Notes: generated from the letters alone by a model not told the origin. A stretch of DNA of 31,346 nt from RECO01 sp050485385 (GCA_050485385.1 JBJHBG010000055.1:1-31346), one strand, 5' to 3'; shown: positions 16,430-27,752, counted from the stretch's first letter. A program made the numbers and translations.

Positions 16430-17109
16430 GAGCTGATCGCTTGGCGCAGCGAGGCGACGTCGCTCTCCGGCCGGCGCGTGTAGCGGATGTGGTTCGAGCC
16501 GCGCACGGTGAAAGCGAGTTGCGTCCAGCCGATCGGTCCGTACCAGAGGTCGAGGTCGATGTCGCCGCGGATGGCGAAACGTTCGCACGGCACAGGCTCG
16601 CCGCCGACCTCGACGATCTCCTCGCCGACCAACTCGGAGCGCCCTTCGACGAGGCGGCCGTGTTGCGTGTTGATCCAGGACGTGTCCTGGACCATGCGCG
16701 GCTTCCAATAGGTCGTCGGCAGCATCGAAGCCGGCAGTTCGACCGTGCCGTCGGTGCCGTTGACGACCAGCCGGTCGCCCCGGTTGCGCGCATCGACCTC
16801 GTAGCGGGTCCCGTTGTCGTCGGTCCAGCTCTGCATGGTGACGAGCCGGTCGTCGACGTACACCTCGTGGTTGCGGTGCGTGTAGCGATAGGCGGTGACG
16901 AAGGCGATCTTCACCTCGAGATCGATGGCGATGTCGGTCTCGACCCGGTTGCCGTCCTGCCGCATGCGCACCTGGTGGGTGCCGATCCTGCCGTCGTTGC
17001 GGAAGACGTCGAACGCAAGGAGGCCGTCGTCGGCGCGCGCCGTTCCCGGCAACAGGAGGCCACCCGCAGCGGCAGTCACGACGAAGCGGCGGCGGTCGAA
17101 CGAGATCAT
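16426..17109 (-). CDS. Exported DUF6134-like protein, first gene of photolyase operon
   Basis: 227-aa secreted protein of unknown function. The N-terminus F-D-R-R-R-F-V-V plus a short hydrophobic stretch (TAAAGGLLLPG) and TARA cleavage site looks like a Tat or Sec signal. The remainder is almost all predicted beta strand (FDVFRNDGRIGTHQVRM; AYRYTHRNHEVYVDDRLV; GTRYEVDARN; RFAIRGDIDLDLWYG; TVRGSNHIRYTRR), suggesting a barrel or lipid-binding-type fold, and resembles the family annotated DUF6134. The ATG at 17109 has GAAGG seven bases upstream and is preferred over a GTG at 17115. The stop overlaps the GTG start of the photolyase gene, so the two are translationally coupled, although one is periplasmic and the other acts on DNA. 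No activity is proposed. Confidence 0.8.
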   Translation of the reverse strand: MISFDRRRFVVTAAAGGLLLPGTARADDGLLAFDVFRNDGRIGTHQVRMRQDGNRVETDIAIDLEVKIAFVTAYRYTHRNHEVYVDDRLVTMQSWTDDNGTRYEVDARNRGDRLVVNGTDGTVELPASMLPTTYWKPRMVQDTSWINTQHGRLVEGRSELVGEEIVEVGGEPVPCERFAIRGDIDLDLWYGPIGWTQLAFTVRGSNHIRYTRRPESDVASLRQAISS

Positions 17110-17201
17110 GCCCACACCTTCGAACGTTGTCGATCGCGGGAGATACGCCCGGCGATCCGCCGTGGATCAATCGGGACGGTCGCCGGCAGGCCGTCGCGGG
17201 C

Positions 17202-18377
17202 TCAGACCTTCGGCGTGCGGTAGAGCACCTCGCCGCCGACCAAGATTTCGCAGTCGACGAGGAACCTGCGCACGCCGTCCCAGTCGATCTCGACGCCGAG
17301 ACCGGGCGCGTCCGGCGCGGCGATGCCCCCGTCGCCGTCGCGGGCCAAGGGTGTCGCGACGAACGCCGTGGCCACCTCGCGCGGCCGTGCGGGGAACTCG
17401 CACAAGGCGTGGTCGGTCAGCCCGGCATAGGGCTGCAGCGAGGCCGACAGTGCGAGGTGCGAGGTAAAGGTGTGGTTGACGTAGGTGACGCCGCTCGCGA
17501 CGGCATGGTCCACCACCGCCTTGGCCGGGCCGATGCCGCCGATCCGCCCGCAGTCGATCTGGACGAAGCCGACCCGGCCGAGGTCGATGGTGTGCCGCGC
17601 CATGAAGACGTTGTGCGCGGCCTCGCCGCCGGCAAGCGGCACCGTGGCCGAGCGCGCTGCGAGTGCGGCATAGGCCGCGTAGGCATGGCCGGCGAAGGGC
17701 TCCTCCAGCCACGTCGCCCGCGCCGCTTCCAAGGCCGGCAGCCGTGCTGCCGCAGCCTCCACGTCCTCGCCGAACACCTGGCCCGTGTCGACCAGCAGGA
17801 TGCCGTCCTCGCCGATGCCCTCGCGTGCCGCCGCGAAATGGTCGGCGTCGTCCCGGACGCTGCCCCGGCCGATCGGCCCCCAGCCGAACTTCACCGCCCG
17901 GAACCCGGCCATGCGCTGCTCCTGGCCGAGCCGGAGCGTTTCCTGCGGCGTGGCGCCGAAGAGCTGCGAGGCGTAGGGCGTCTTCGCCTCGCTTCGGGCG
18001 TAGCCGAGCAGCTTCCACACCGGCTCGCCGCGCGCGCGGCCGAGCAGGTCCCACAAGGCCATCTCCACCCCCGACCACGTGTGCGCGGCCTGAAGCAGGT
18101 CCATGGAGTCGTAGGCAACCCGCGCGGCGATGCGGGCGATGTCGGCCGGCCCGTCGACGGTCTCCCCCAGGACGGATGCACCCACCGGCCGGCAGGCGCC
18201 GTGCGACATCGGGCAGACGAAGGCGGCCATCGACGGCAGGGGTGCCGCCTCGCACTCACCGAAGCCGACATGGCCGCCGGCCGCCACCCGCACCAGCAGC
18301 GCATCCTGGCTGCCGTCGGCGTCGGTCGTCACTTGCGGCATGGCCAGATAGAAGAAATCGACCGCCTCGATGCGCAT
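17202..18377 (-). CDS. Enolase-superfamily enzyme (mandelate racemase/MLE family)
   Basis: 391-aa Mg2+ enzyme that abstracts a proton next to a carboxylate; probably an acid-sugar dehydratase or racemase. The barrel carries expected residues: metal ligands D197 (VDTG), E225/E226 (WLEEP) and E252 (GGE), and the D275-H302 dyad (IDCGRIGG; VNHTF), whose 27-residue spacing is the same as D270-H297 of mandelate racemase. On strand 2 the usual K-x-K reads K163-F-G165, so the second lysine, the base for the opposite face in mandelate racemase, is missing. This argues for one-base (His) chemistry such as dehydration rather than two-base racemisation. AGGGGAG precedes the ATG. It diverges from puuD over 153 bp. 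Substrate not assignable. Confidence 0.9.
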   Translation of the reverse strand: MRIEAVDFFYLAMPQVTTDADGSQDALLVRVAAGGHVGFGECEAAPLPSMAAFVCPMSHGACRPVGASVLGETVDGPADIARIAARVAYDSMDLLQAAHTWSGVEMALWDLLGRARGEPVWKLLGYARSEAKTPYASQLFGATPQETLRLGQEQRMAGFRAVKFGWGPIGRGSVRDDADHFAAAREGIGEDGILLVDTGQVFGEDVEAAAARLPALEAARATWLEEPFAGHAYAAYAALAARSATVPLAGGEAAHNVFMARHTIDLGRVGFVQIDCGRIGGIGPAKAVVDHAVASGVTYVNHTFTSHLALSASLQPYAGLTDHALCEFPARPREVATAFVATPLARDGDGGIAAPDAPGLGVEIDWDGVRRFLVDCEILVGGEVLYRTPKV

Positions 18378-18530
18378 CCCGGCTCCCCTGCTTCGTCGCT
18401 GGCTCGGTGGTGGCATCCTCCGGCGCCGCCTGCAATCGCCGTTTCCCGCCAAACGTGGCCTTTCCCTCAGCCGTGCGGATGATAAGCCTCGACTGTCGGG
18501 CACGGTGGGTGCCCAGCTCGGAGTCCGCGC

Positions 18531-19760
18531 ATGCTCGAGACGGCCGTCCTCGTCGAGTGGCTCACCTTCGGCGTGCGCTGGCTGCACGTCATCGCCGCCA
18601 TCGCCTGGATCGGCTCGTCCTTCTACTTCATTGCCCTCGATCTCGGCCTCCGCCGCGACCGCCCGCTGCCGCAGGGCGTCACCGGCGAGGAATGGCAGGT
18701 GCACGGCGGCGGCTTCTACCACATCCAGAAATACGCCGTGGCGCCGGATCACCTGCCCGAGCACCTGACCTGGTTCAAGTGGGAGGCCTATTGGACGTGG
18801 CTGTCCGGCTTCGCGCTGCTGGTGCTCGTCTACTATCTGGGCGCCGACCTGTACTTGGTCGATCCGGCCGTCCTCGACCTCGCCACGCCGGTCGCCATCG
18901 CGCTCTCGCTCGCCTCGCTCGCCCTCGGCTGGCTGATCTACGACCGCCTGTGCAAGAGCCGCGTCGCCGCGAGCGACACCGGCCTCATGCTCGCCCTCTT
19001 CGCGCTGATCGTCGCGATGGCCTGGGCCTATTCGATGGTCTTTTCCGGCCGCGCCGCCTTTCTGCATCTCGGCGCCTTCACCGCGACCATCATGTCGGCC
19101 AACGTGTTCCTCTGCATCATCCCCAACCAAAAGATCGTCGTCGCCGACCTCAAGGCCGGGCGCACCCCCGATCCCGCCCTCGGCAAGACCGCCAAGCAGC
19201 GCTCGACCCACAACAACTACCTGACGCTGCCGGTCCTCTTCCTCATGCTGTCGATGCACAACCCGCTGGCCTTCCAAGGCGACTACGCCTGGATCGTCGC
19301 TGGCCTCGTGTTCCTGACCGGCGTCAGCATCCGCCATTTCTTCAACACGATGCACGCGAAGAAGGGCCATCCCTGGTGGACCTGGGGGGTAACGGCCGCG
19401 CTCTTTGCCGCCATCGTCTGGCTCTCGCTCTCGGGGCGCATCGACCCGGAGCCCGCGGCCCGACCGCTCACGCCCCAACAGGAGCGCTTCGCCACAGCCA
19501 GCGGGTTCGAGGACGTCCACGCGATCGTCCTCGGCCGCTGCTCGATGTGCCACGCCGCCCTGCCGCTCTGGCCCGGCATGGCGTCGGCACCGAAGGGCGT
19601 GATGCTGGAGACCGAGGCGCAGACGGCGGCGCATGCGCGGCAGATCTACCTCCACGCCGGCCTTACCGACGCCATGCCGCCGGCCAACGTGGCCTTCATG
19701 GAGCCCGACGAGCGCCGTCTGATCGTCAACTGGTATCGAACCGCCAACGCCGGCAATTGA
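18531..19760 (+). CDS. puuD: Membrane urate hydroxylase PuuD with cytochrome c domain
   Basis: 409-aa inner-membrane protein that oxidises urate to 5-hydroxyisourate and passes electrons to the respiratory chain. The first ~310 residues match the urate hydroxylase family (WLHVIAAIAWIGSSFYFI near the N-terminus, GGGFYHIQKYAVAP, HLTWFKWEAYWTWLSG, ATIMSANVFLCIIPNQK) with about eight transmembrane helices. The C-terminus is a small periplasmic cytochrome c domain with haem site C337-S-M-C-H341 and a likely axial Met in the DAMPPANVAFM stretch. GGAG precedes the ATG. No hydroxyisourate hydrolase, OHCU decarboxylase or xanthine oxidase gene is in the window, so the rest of the urate pathway must be elsewhere. 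The next gene follows after 59 bp. Confidence 0.94.
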   Translation: MLETAVLVEWLTFGVRWLHVIAAIAWIGSSFYFIALDLGLRRDRPLPQGVTGEEWQVHGGGFYHIQKYAVAPDHLPEHLTWFKWEAYWTWLSGFALLVLVYYLGADLYLVDPAVLDLATPVAIALSLASLALGWLIYDRLCKSRVAASDTGLMLALFALIVAMAWAYSMVFSGRAAFLHLGAFTATIMSANVFLCIIPNQKIVVADLKAGRTPDPALGKTAKQRSTHNNYLTLPVLFLMLSMHNPLAFQGDYAWIVAGLVFLTGVSIRHFFNTMHAKKGHPWWTWGVTAALFAAIVWLSLSGRIDPEPAARPLTPQQERFATASGFEDVHAIVLGRCSMCHAALPLWPGMASAPKGVMLETEAQTAAHARQIYLHAGLTDAMPPANVAFMEPDERRLIVNWYRTANAGN

Positions 19761-19819
19761 CCGCGCGCAGAAGCGCTGCCCATGCTGCAACGCAACGTTC
19801 CGCCCGAGGAGAGCCGCCC

Positions 19820-23272
<3,453 letters not shown>

Positions 23273-23279
23273 TCGGTCC

Positions 23280-24896
23280 TCAAAAACCCAGCGCGCAGCC
23301 GTCCTTGCGGCTGTCGGAGCCGGCGACGTAGCCGTCCGCCAGCCGGGCGATCAGTTGGGCGCCACCGAAGCCGAAGGCGGCGTCGGGGGCTTCGATGGTG
23401 ATCTCGTGGCCCATGGCGGCGAGGCCCTCGTAGACCTCGGGCGCCAAGCCCGGCTCGATGGCCACGCCCTTGCCGACGGCCACGCCGCGCCCACCGAGCA
23501 GCCGCCAGCGGGGGGCGTCGCTTGCCGCCTGCACGTTCTGGCCCCAAACGCGCGTGCGCAGCACCATCTGCAAATGGCCCTGCGACTGCATCGGCCCGCC
23601 CATCAGCCCGAAGCTCATGGCCGGCCGGCCGTCGGTTTCGGTGAGGAAGCCCGGAATGATGGTGTGGAACGGCCGCTTGCCCGGGCCGACGTCGTTGGGA
23701 TGGCCGCGTTCGAGGATGAAGCCGGCACCCCGGTTCTGGAGCGAGATGCCGGTGTCGGGCACGACCACGCCGGAGCCGAAGCCCATGTAGTTGGACTGGA
23801 TGTAGGAGACCATCATGCCCGAGGCGTCGGCCGTGGTGAGGTAGACCGTGCCGCCGGCGGCGGGCACCCCCTTGACGGGTGCGGTCGCCCGCTCGCGGTC
23901 GAGCAGCCGGGCGCGCTCGTCCAAATAGTCGTCGGCGAGCAGCGCGTTCGGGTCGAACGGCATGTGATCGAGGTCGGCGACGTAGGCCTCGAGGTCGGCG
24001 AAGGCGAGCTTCTTCGCCTCGAGCTGAAGGTGCAGGGCCGCGACCGAATCGACCGGCAGCTCGGCCAACTCGGTGCGGGCGAGGATGCCCAGCGCGATCT
24101 GGGCGGCGATGCCCTGGCCGTTGGGCGGGATCTGGTGCAGCGTGCAGCCGAAGCCGGACCGCGCGAGCGGGTCGACCCAATCGGGCGCGTTGGCGGCGAG
24201 GTCGTCGACGGTCATGGCGCCGCCGTGCGCCTGCAACCAAGCCGCGGTCTTCGCCGCCAGCTCGCCCCGATAGAACGCCTCGCCCCTGGTCACGGCGATG
24301 CGCTCCAGACTCTTCGCCATCGCCGGCAGCCGGAACCGCTCGCCCGCCATGGGTGCGCGTCCACCGGGGAGGAACGCCTCGGCATAGCCCGGCTGCGCCT
24401 CCAACCGCTCCTTCGAGCGCGCCCACAAGGTGGCGATGATGGGCGAGACGAGGTAGCCGTCGCGGGCGTAGCGGATCGCCGGCTCGAACAAGCGCTCGAA
24501 CGGCAGCTTGCCGTAGCGCTCGGAAAGCGCGACCCAGGCGGCGACGGCACCGGGCACGGTGACCGAATCCGGCCCCAGCACCGGCATCGCCTCGGCGCCT
24601 CGAAAACGCTCGGGAGTCCAGGCAGAGGGCGAGCGGCCGGACGCATTCAGCCCGACCAGCCGCTCGCCGTCCCAGAGGATGGCGAAGGCGTCGCTGCCGA
24701 GGCCGTTGCCGGTCGGCTCGACCACGGCGAGGGTGATGGCGGCGGCGAGTGCGGCGTCGACCGCGTTGCCGCCGTCGGCGAGCGCCTGGAGACCCGCCTG
24801 CGCGGCGAGGGGCTGCGAGGTGGCGACGACGTTCTCGGCGACGACCGGGGAGCGGCGCGAGGGATAGGGCTGGGCGGGATCGAAGGGGCGGGTCAA
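23280..24896 (-). CDS. Gamma-glutamyltransferase-family Ntn hydrolase, no signal peptide
   Basis: 538-aa autoprocessing hydrolase. T350 in G-G-T-V-Y-L-T is the expected new N-terminal nucleophile after self-cleavage, followed by MMVSYIQSNYMGFGSG and GISLQNRGAGF, and near the C-terminus GLMGGPMQSQGHLQM. The N-terminal block VVATSQPLAAQAGLQALADG and GGNAVDAALAAA is also standard. No signal peptide is seen, unlike periplasmic GGTs, so it should act in the cytosol. This subgroup includes oxamate amidohydrolase HpxW and other non-glutathione enzymes, so glutathione hydrolysis should not be assumed. The start is a TTG at 24896 preceded by GAGGA; an ATG at 24918 is out of frame. The DUF305 gene lies 74 bp upstream on the same strand. 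Confidence 0.9.
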   Translation of the reverse strand: MTRPFDPAQPYPSRRSPVVAENVVATSQPLAAQAGLQALADGGNAVDAALAAAITLAVVEPTGNGLGSDAFAILWDGERLVGLNASGRSPSAWTPERFRGAEAMPVLGPDSVTVPGAVAAWVALSERYGKLPFERLFEPAIRYARDGYLVSPIIATLWARSKERLEAQPGYAEAFLPGGRAPMAGERFRLPAMAKSLERIAVTRGEAFYRGELAAKTAAWLQAHGGAMTVDDLAANAPDWVDPLARSGFGCTLHQIPPNGQGIAAQIALGILARTELAELPVDSVAALHLQLEAKKLAFADLEAYVADLDHMPFDPNALLADDYLDERARLLDRERATAPVKGVPAAGGTVYLTTADASGMMVSYIQSNYMGFGSGVVVPDTGISLQNRGAGFILERGHPNDVGPGKRPFHTIIPGFLTETDGRPAMSFGLMGGPMQSQGHLQMVLRTRVWGQNVQAASDAPRWRLLGGRGVAVGKGVAIEPGLAPEVYEGLAAMGHEITIEAPDAAFGFGGAQLIARLADGYVAGSDSRKDGCALGF

Positions 24897-24970
24897 GGCG
24901 GCACGTCCTCGGGTTCATGGCCGAAAGTCGTAGACTGCCTCACCCCGGGCGATCCGCCAACCCCAAGGGC

Positions 24971-25357
24971 TCAGTGACCGTGGCGTTCCAGCCATGCGCG
25001 CAGGAACGCGATCTCCTCCTCCTGCGCCGCGATGATGGCCTCGGCCAGTTCGCGGAGCTCAGGGTCACTGCCGTGCTGGAGGACGACCTCGGCCATGTCG
25101 ATGGCGCCTTGATGGTGCGGGATCATGCCGCGGGCGAAGTCGACGTCCGCATCGCCGGTGAAGGTGATCGCCATGCCCTCGTGCATGCGTTCGTTCGCAG
25201 CCATGTAGCCTTCCACCGCCGCGGTCGCCGGCCCGGCGCCGTGGCCGTGCTGGGCGTGGCCCGCCATCTGGGCCATGATCGCCGTGCTGGTGATGCCGGC
25301 CCCGGCCGTCAGGGTGACCAGAGCCACGAGGCCATAGCGAATCAGGGGTTGGGTCAT
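24971..25357 (-). CDS. DUF305 periplasmic protein, probably metal-linked
   Basis: 128-aa exported protein (PF03713, DUF305). Residues 1-30 are a signal peptide or N-terminal membrane anchor; a His-rich stretch follows (HAQHGHG, residues 34-40), then the family core with D-F-A-R-G-M-I-P-H81-H82-Q-G-A-I-D-M-A. It ends in EEEIAFLRAWLERHGH. His and Met residues make metal binding likely, and DUF305 genes are often found in copper/heavy-metal resistance regions (general knowledge). The ATG at 25357 has GGAGGA at good spacing; a longer frame to 25393 would overlap the predicted promoter and is rejected. The upstream region has a MerR/CueR-like promoter, which agrees with a metal role. Its biochemical function is not known. 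Confidence 0.88.
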   Translation of the reverse strand: MTQPLIRYGLVALVTLTAGAGITSTAIMAQMAGHAQHGHGAGPATAAVEGYMAANERMHEGMAITFTGDADVDFARGMIPHHQGAIDMAEVVLQHGSDPELRELAEAIIAAQEEEIAFLRAWLERHGH

Positions 25358-25387
25358 GCGTCGTCCTCCCATGAAGCTGCACCTGGG

Positions 25388-25418
25388 AGCCAACCGCTTC
25401 CCGTAGCGGGAAGGTCAA
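25388..25418 (-). promoter_or_regulatory. MerR/CueR-type promoter of the DUF305 gene
   Basis: On the minus strand, a TTGACC -35 box (25418-25413) and TTGGCT -10-like box (25393-25388) are separated by 19 bp, the overlong spacing typical of MerR-family promoters. A perfect dyad CTTCCCG-CTA-CGGGAAG (25413-25397) fills the spacer and overlaps the -35 end, as in CueR/copper operators of the general form CCTTCCC...GGGAAGG. The predicted start of transcription would be about 25 nt before the ATG, leaving room for just the GGAGGA site. The regulator gene is not in the window. Confidence 0.7.
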
Positions 25419-25480
25419 GCCAGGGCGTCGTTGACCTGCCTGCGAGGGCAAGGCAGACCGAGGGCTATCGGAGGAGATCG

Positions 25481-25972
25481 ATGAGCCGCCTCGACACCCA
25501 CATCCGTCGGCTGACGGCGCAGCGCGCCTGCCTCGACGCGTTGGCCGCGGCCATAGCCGACCTCCCCGGCCCGGTGGTGGAACTGGGCCTCGGCAACGGG
25601 CGGACCTACGACCATCTCCGCCAGCGGCTGCCGAGCCGAGAGATCTTCGTGTTCGAACGCTACCCGCAGGCCCATCCTGCGTGCATCCCCGACGGCGATC
25701 ACCTGATCGTCGGCGATCTGGAGGCGACCCTGCCGAACGCGCCCGCCCGCCTGCCGGAGCCGGCGGCGCTGCTGCACAGCGACATCGGCACGGGCGACGC
25801 GGCGCGCAACGCCTCGCTGGCGGCCTTCCTGTCGACCGCCATCCCGCCCCTGGTGCGTGCCGGCGGGTTCGTCGCCTCCGACCAGGAACTGGCGCATGCG
25901 AGCCTCGTGCCCTGGCCGCTCCCCGAGGGCGTCGCCACCGGCCGCTACTTCCTCTACCGGCGCGGCAGGTGA
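25481..25972 (+). CDS. SAM-dependent methyltransferase, short (Methyltransf_17-like)
   Basis: 163-aa cytosolic protein with a Rossmann methyltransferase core: motif I E34-L-G-L-G-N-G40, acidic residue E59 at the end of strand 2 (FVFERYP), GDLEATLP and LLHSDIGTGD for the next strands, and a final FLYRR. It resembles the small family annotated S-adenosylmethionine methyltransferase (PF12692). It is shorter than most class I methyltransferases and lacks an added substrate domain, so it may need a partner. GAGGAG at ideal spacing before the ATG. Its stop is 4 bp before the MBL-hydrolase start, and that gene overlaps a second methyltransferase-like gene, giving a three-gene cassette. Substrate unknown. 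Confidence 0.82.
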   Translation: MSRLDTHIRRLTAQRACLDALAAAIADLPGPVVELGLGNGRTYDHLRQRLPSREIFVFERYPQAHPACIPDGDHLIVGDLEATLPNAPARLPEPAALLHSDIGTGDAARNASLAAFLSTAIPPLVRAGGFVASDQELAHASLVPWPLPEGVATGRYFLYRRGR

Positions 25973-25976
25973 GGCG

Positions 25977-26813
25977 GTGACGGCCGCGCCCGCATTCGAC
26001 GTCCGCTTCTGGGGCGTGCGCGGCACGGTCCCGGTGCCGGGACCGTCGACGGTCCGCTACGGCGGCAACACCTCGTGCATCGAAGTCCTCTGCGGCGAGA
26101 CCCGCCTGATCTTCGACCTCGGCACCGGCGTTCGGGCACTCGGCAAGCGGCTCGTCGCGGAGCAAGCGTGCAGCGCCCACATCCTGCTGACGCACACCCA
26201 TCTGGACCACATTTCCGGCTTTCCGTTCTTCAAGCCGGCCTATGCGGCTGCCAATCGCTTCGAACTTTGGGCGGGCCATCTGCGGCCCCAGGGCATGGAC
26301 CTGAAGTCCACCCTGGAGGGGCTGATGCGGCAACCGCTGTTCCCGGTGCCGCTCGGCCTGATGCACGCCAGCGCCACCTTCCACGACATCGTCGCCGGTG
26401 ACCTGCTGCGCCTCGGCCCCGGCGTCGAGGTGCGCACGGCCGCCCTCAACCATCCGGGCGGGGCCACCGGCTACCGCGTCGACTTCGCCGGCCGCAGCGT
26501 GGCCGTCGTGACCGACACCGAGCACCGGCCGAACGACCCCGACCGCGCCGTCCTCGGCCTGATCGACGGTGCCGACCTCGTCGTCTACGACGCGACCTAC
26601 ACCGACGCCGAGTTGCCCCGCTACGTGGGGTGGGGACACTCTACCTGGGAGGAGGGCGTCAGGCTCTGCCGGCTGGCCGGCGCCAAGCGGCTCGTGACCT
26701 TCCACCACGAACCCGAGCGCGACGACGACGCGCTGGACGGGATCGCCGAGGCGATGACGGCGGCGATGCCGAATGCCGTGGTGGCTGCCGAGGGCTTGGT
26801 GCTGCGTCCGTGA
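25977..26813 (+). CDS. Metallo-beta-lactamase-fold hydrolase
   Basis: 278-aa cytosolic metal hydrolase. The N-terminus FWGVRGTVPVPGPSTVRYGG, then NTSC, is the signature of a known MBL branch related to PhnP/phosphodiesterase-like enzymes. The metal motif is H73-T-H75-L-D77-H78; further ligands are H in LNHPGGATGY, D in VTDTEH, and H in TFHHEPERDD, with GWGHSTWEEGV near residue 220. This set suggests a two-metal site acting on a phosphodiester, lactone or thioester; which is unknown. The start is a GTG at 25977, preceded by AGGTGAGG; the frame is open to 25857, but that part overlaps the methyltransferase gene. Its stop overlaps the next gene start as GTGA. Confidence 0.9.
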   Translation: MTAAPAFDVRFWGVRGTVPVPGPSTVRYGGNTSCIEVLCGETRLIFDLGTGVRALGKRLVAEQACSAHILLTHTHLDHISGFPFFKPAYAAANRFELWAGHLRPQGMDLKSTLEGLMRQPLFPVPLGLMHASATFHDIVAGDLLRLGPGVEVRTAALNHPGGATGYRVDFAGRSVAVVTDTEHRPNDPDRAVLGLIDGADLVVYDATYTDAELPRYVGWGHSTWEEGVRLCRLAGAKRLVTFHHEPERDDDALDGIAEAMTAAMPNAVVAAEGLVLRP

Positions 26814-27667
26814 AGGCGCTCCGGAATGCCAAGCGCCGCTGGCGGATCGAGCGCCTGCGGCGCCGGATCGCTAGCGGCCTGGAGCCGGCCGGCGTGTTCG
26901 TGCCCCATCGCCACGCGGCAGACCTCGTGCCGACGACCGCCCCTGAGCTTCTGCCCCTGCTCGACCGGGCCCTGCCGGCGATGCGCGAGGTGCTGGACGC
27001 GGTCGACCGGCACGAGGGCGACGTCGCTGCGTTCGGCGGCCCGCCGCCGGCACCGCGCTTCTCCCAGGACTGGTTTCCCGGCCTGGACGCACTGGCTGCC
27101 TACGCGCTCGTGCGCACCGCGGCACCGCGGCGCATCGTCGAGATCGGCAGCGGTCACTCGACCCGCGTCATGGCCCGTGCGGTCGCCGACGCCGGGCTCG
27201 GCACGCGCCTCGTTGCCATCGACCCGACGCCACGCACCACCCTTCGGGGCCTCGATGTCGACTGGCGGCCAACGCTGCTCCAGACCACGGACCCGACCGT
27301 GTTCGACGGGCTCGGGGCCGGCGACGTCCTGTTCGTCGATTCGAGCCACCTGCTGCTTGCCGGCAGCGACGTGGAATGGCTGCTCCTGCGCGTCCTGCCC
27401 AGGCTCGGTCCTGGCGTCCTCCTCCACGTCCACGACGTCGTCCTGCCCGACGCCTACCCGCGGGCCTGGACCTGGCGCGGCTACAACGAGCAGGCCGCCA
27501 TCGCCCCCCTCCTGCTTGCCGGCTGGCAACCGATCTTCGCCAGTCACTACCTGCGGCACCACCGGCCCGAAGAACTCGAAGGCCGCCTCGCCGAACGGAT
27601 CGAGCGGCCACCGGGGGCGATGGAAACGAGCCTTTGGCTGAGGCGAGGCGAGGCCGGCGGGACATGA
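26810..27667 (+). CDS. Methyltransferase-like protein (Methyltransf_24 type)
   Basis: 285-aa protein with a basic N-terminus (KALRNAKRRWRIERLRRRI) and a Rossmann methyltransferase core: E111-I-G-S-G115, I-D138-P-T, F-V-D177-S-S-H180, and H206-V-H-D209 before a C-terminal part with NEQ (226-228). The DSSH and HVHD blocks are typical of the Methyltransf_24 group, which includes sugar and cephalosporin-hydroxylase-like O-methyltransferases and probably binds a metal. The GTG start at 26810 overlaps the MBL-hydrolase stop, so the two are coupled. It is followed by a hairpin (27682-27700) and a dispersed repeat. No substrate can be named; small-molecule or glycan O-methylation is possible. Confidence 0.83.
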   Translation: MKALRNAKRRWRIERLRRRIASGLEPAGVFVPHRHAADLVPTTAPELLPLLDRALPAMREVLDAVDRHEGDVAAFGGPPPAPRFSQDWFPGLDALAAYALVRTAAPRRIVEIGSGHSTRVMARAVADAGLGTRLVAIDPTPRTTLRGLDVDWRPTLLQTTDPTVFDGLGAGDVLFVDSSHLLLAGSDVEWLLLRVLPRLGPGVLLHVHDVVLPDAYPRAWTWRGYNEQAAIAPLLLAGWQPIFASHYLRHHRPEELEGRLAERIERPPGAMETSLWLRRGEAGGT

Positions 27668-27681
27668 TGGCCGCCCCCCGG

Positions 27682-27752
27682 CGCCACCCCTTCGGTGGCG
27701 GGCGCCTGCCGCCGCCTGGGGGTCCGAGGGGCCAACAGCCCTTCGAGTCCTA
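27682..27752. repeat. Interspersed GC-rich hairpin repeat, copy 2
   Basis: Intergenic segment between two convergent genes. It begins with a perfect hairpin CGCCACC / GGTGGCG (27682-27700, loop CCTTC), continues with CTGCCGCCGCC, and ends with a GAGGGGC / GCCCTTC hairpin with loop CAACA. The block order is that of copy 1 at 73-160, with several substitutions and different spacing. No T tract follows either hairpin, but both may aid termination of the methyltransferase gene ending at 27667. Confidence 0.5.

Noticed and set aside
18378..18530. Promoter elements between the enolase-superfamily gene and puuD
   Set aside because: The 153 bp must hold divergent promoters, but no box pair with good spacing or clear operator was convincing enough to list.
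19782..19819. ATG at 19782 as start of pyruvate carboxylase
   Set aside because: It is 38 bases before the TTG and so out of frame; the TTG at 19820 has GAGGAG at six bases and begins the biotin carboxylase domain directly.
24897..24918. ATG at 24918 as start of the GGT-like gene
   Set aside because: It is out of frame with the coding region by one base; the TTG at 24896 is preceded by GAGGA and gives a normal N-terminus.
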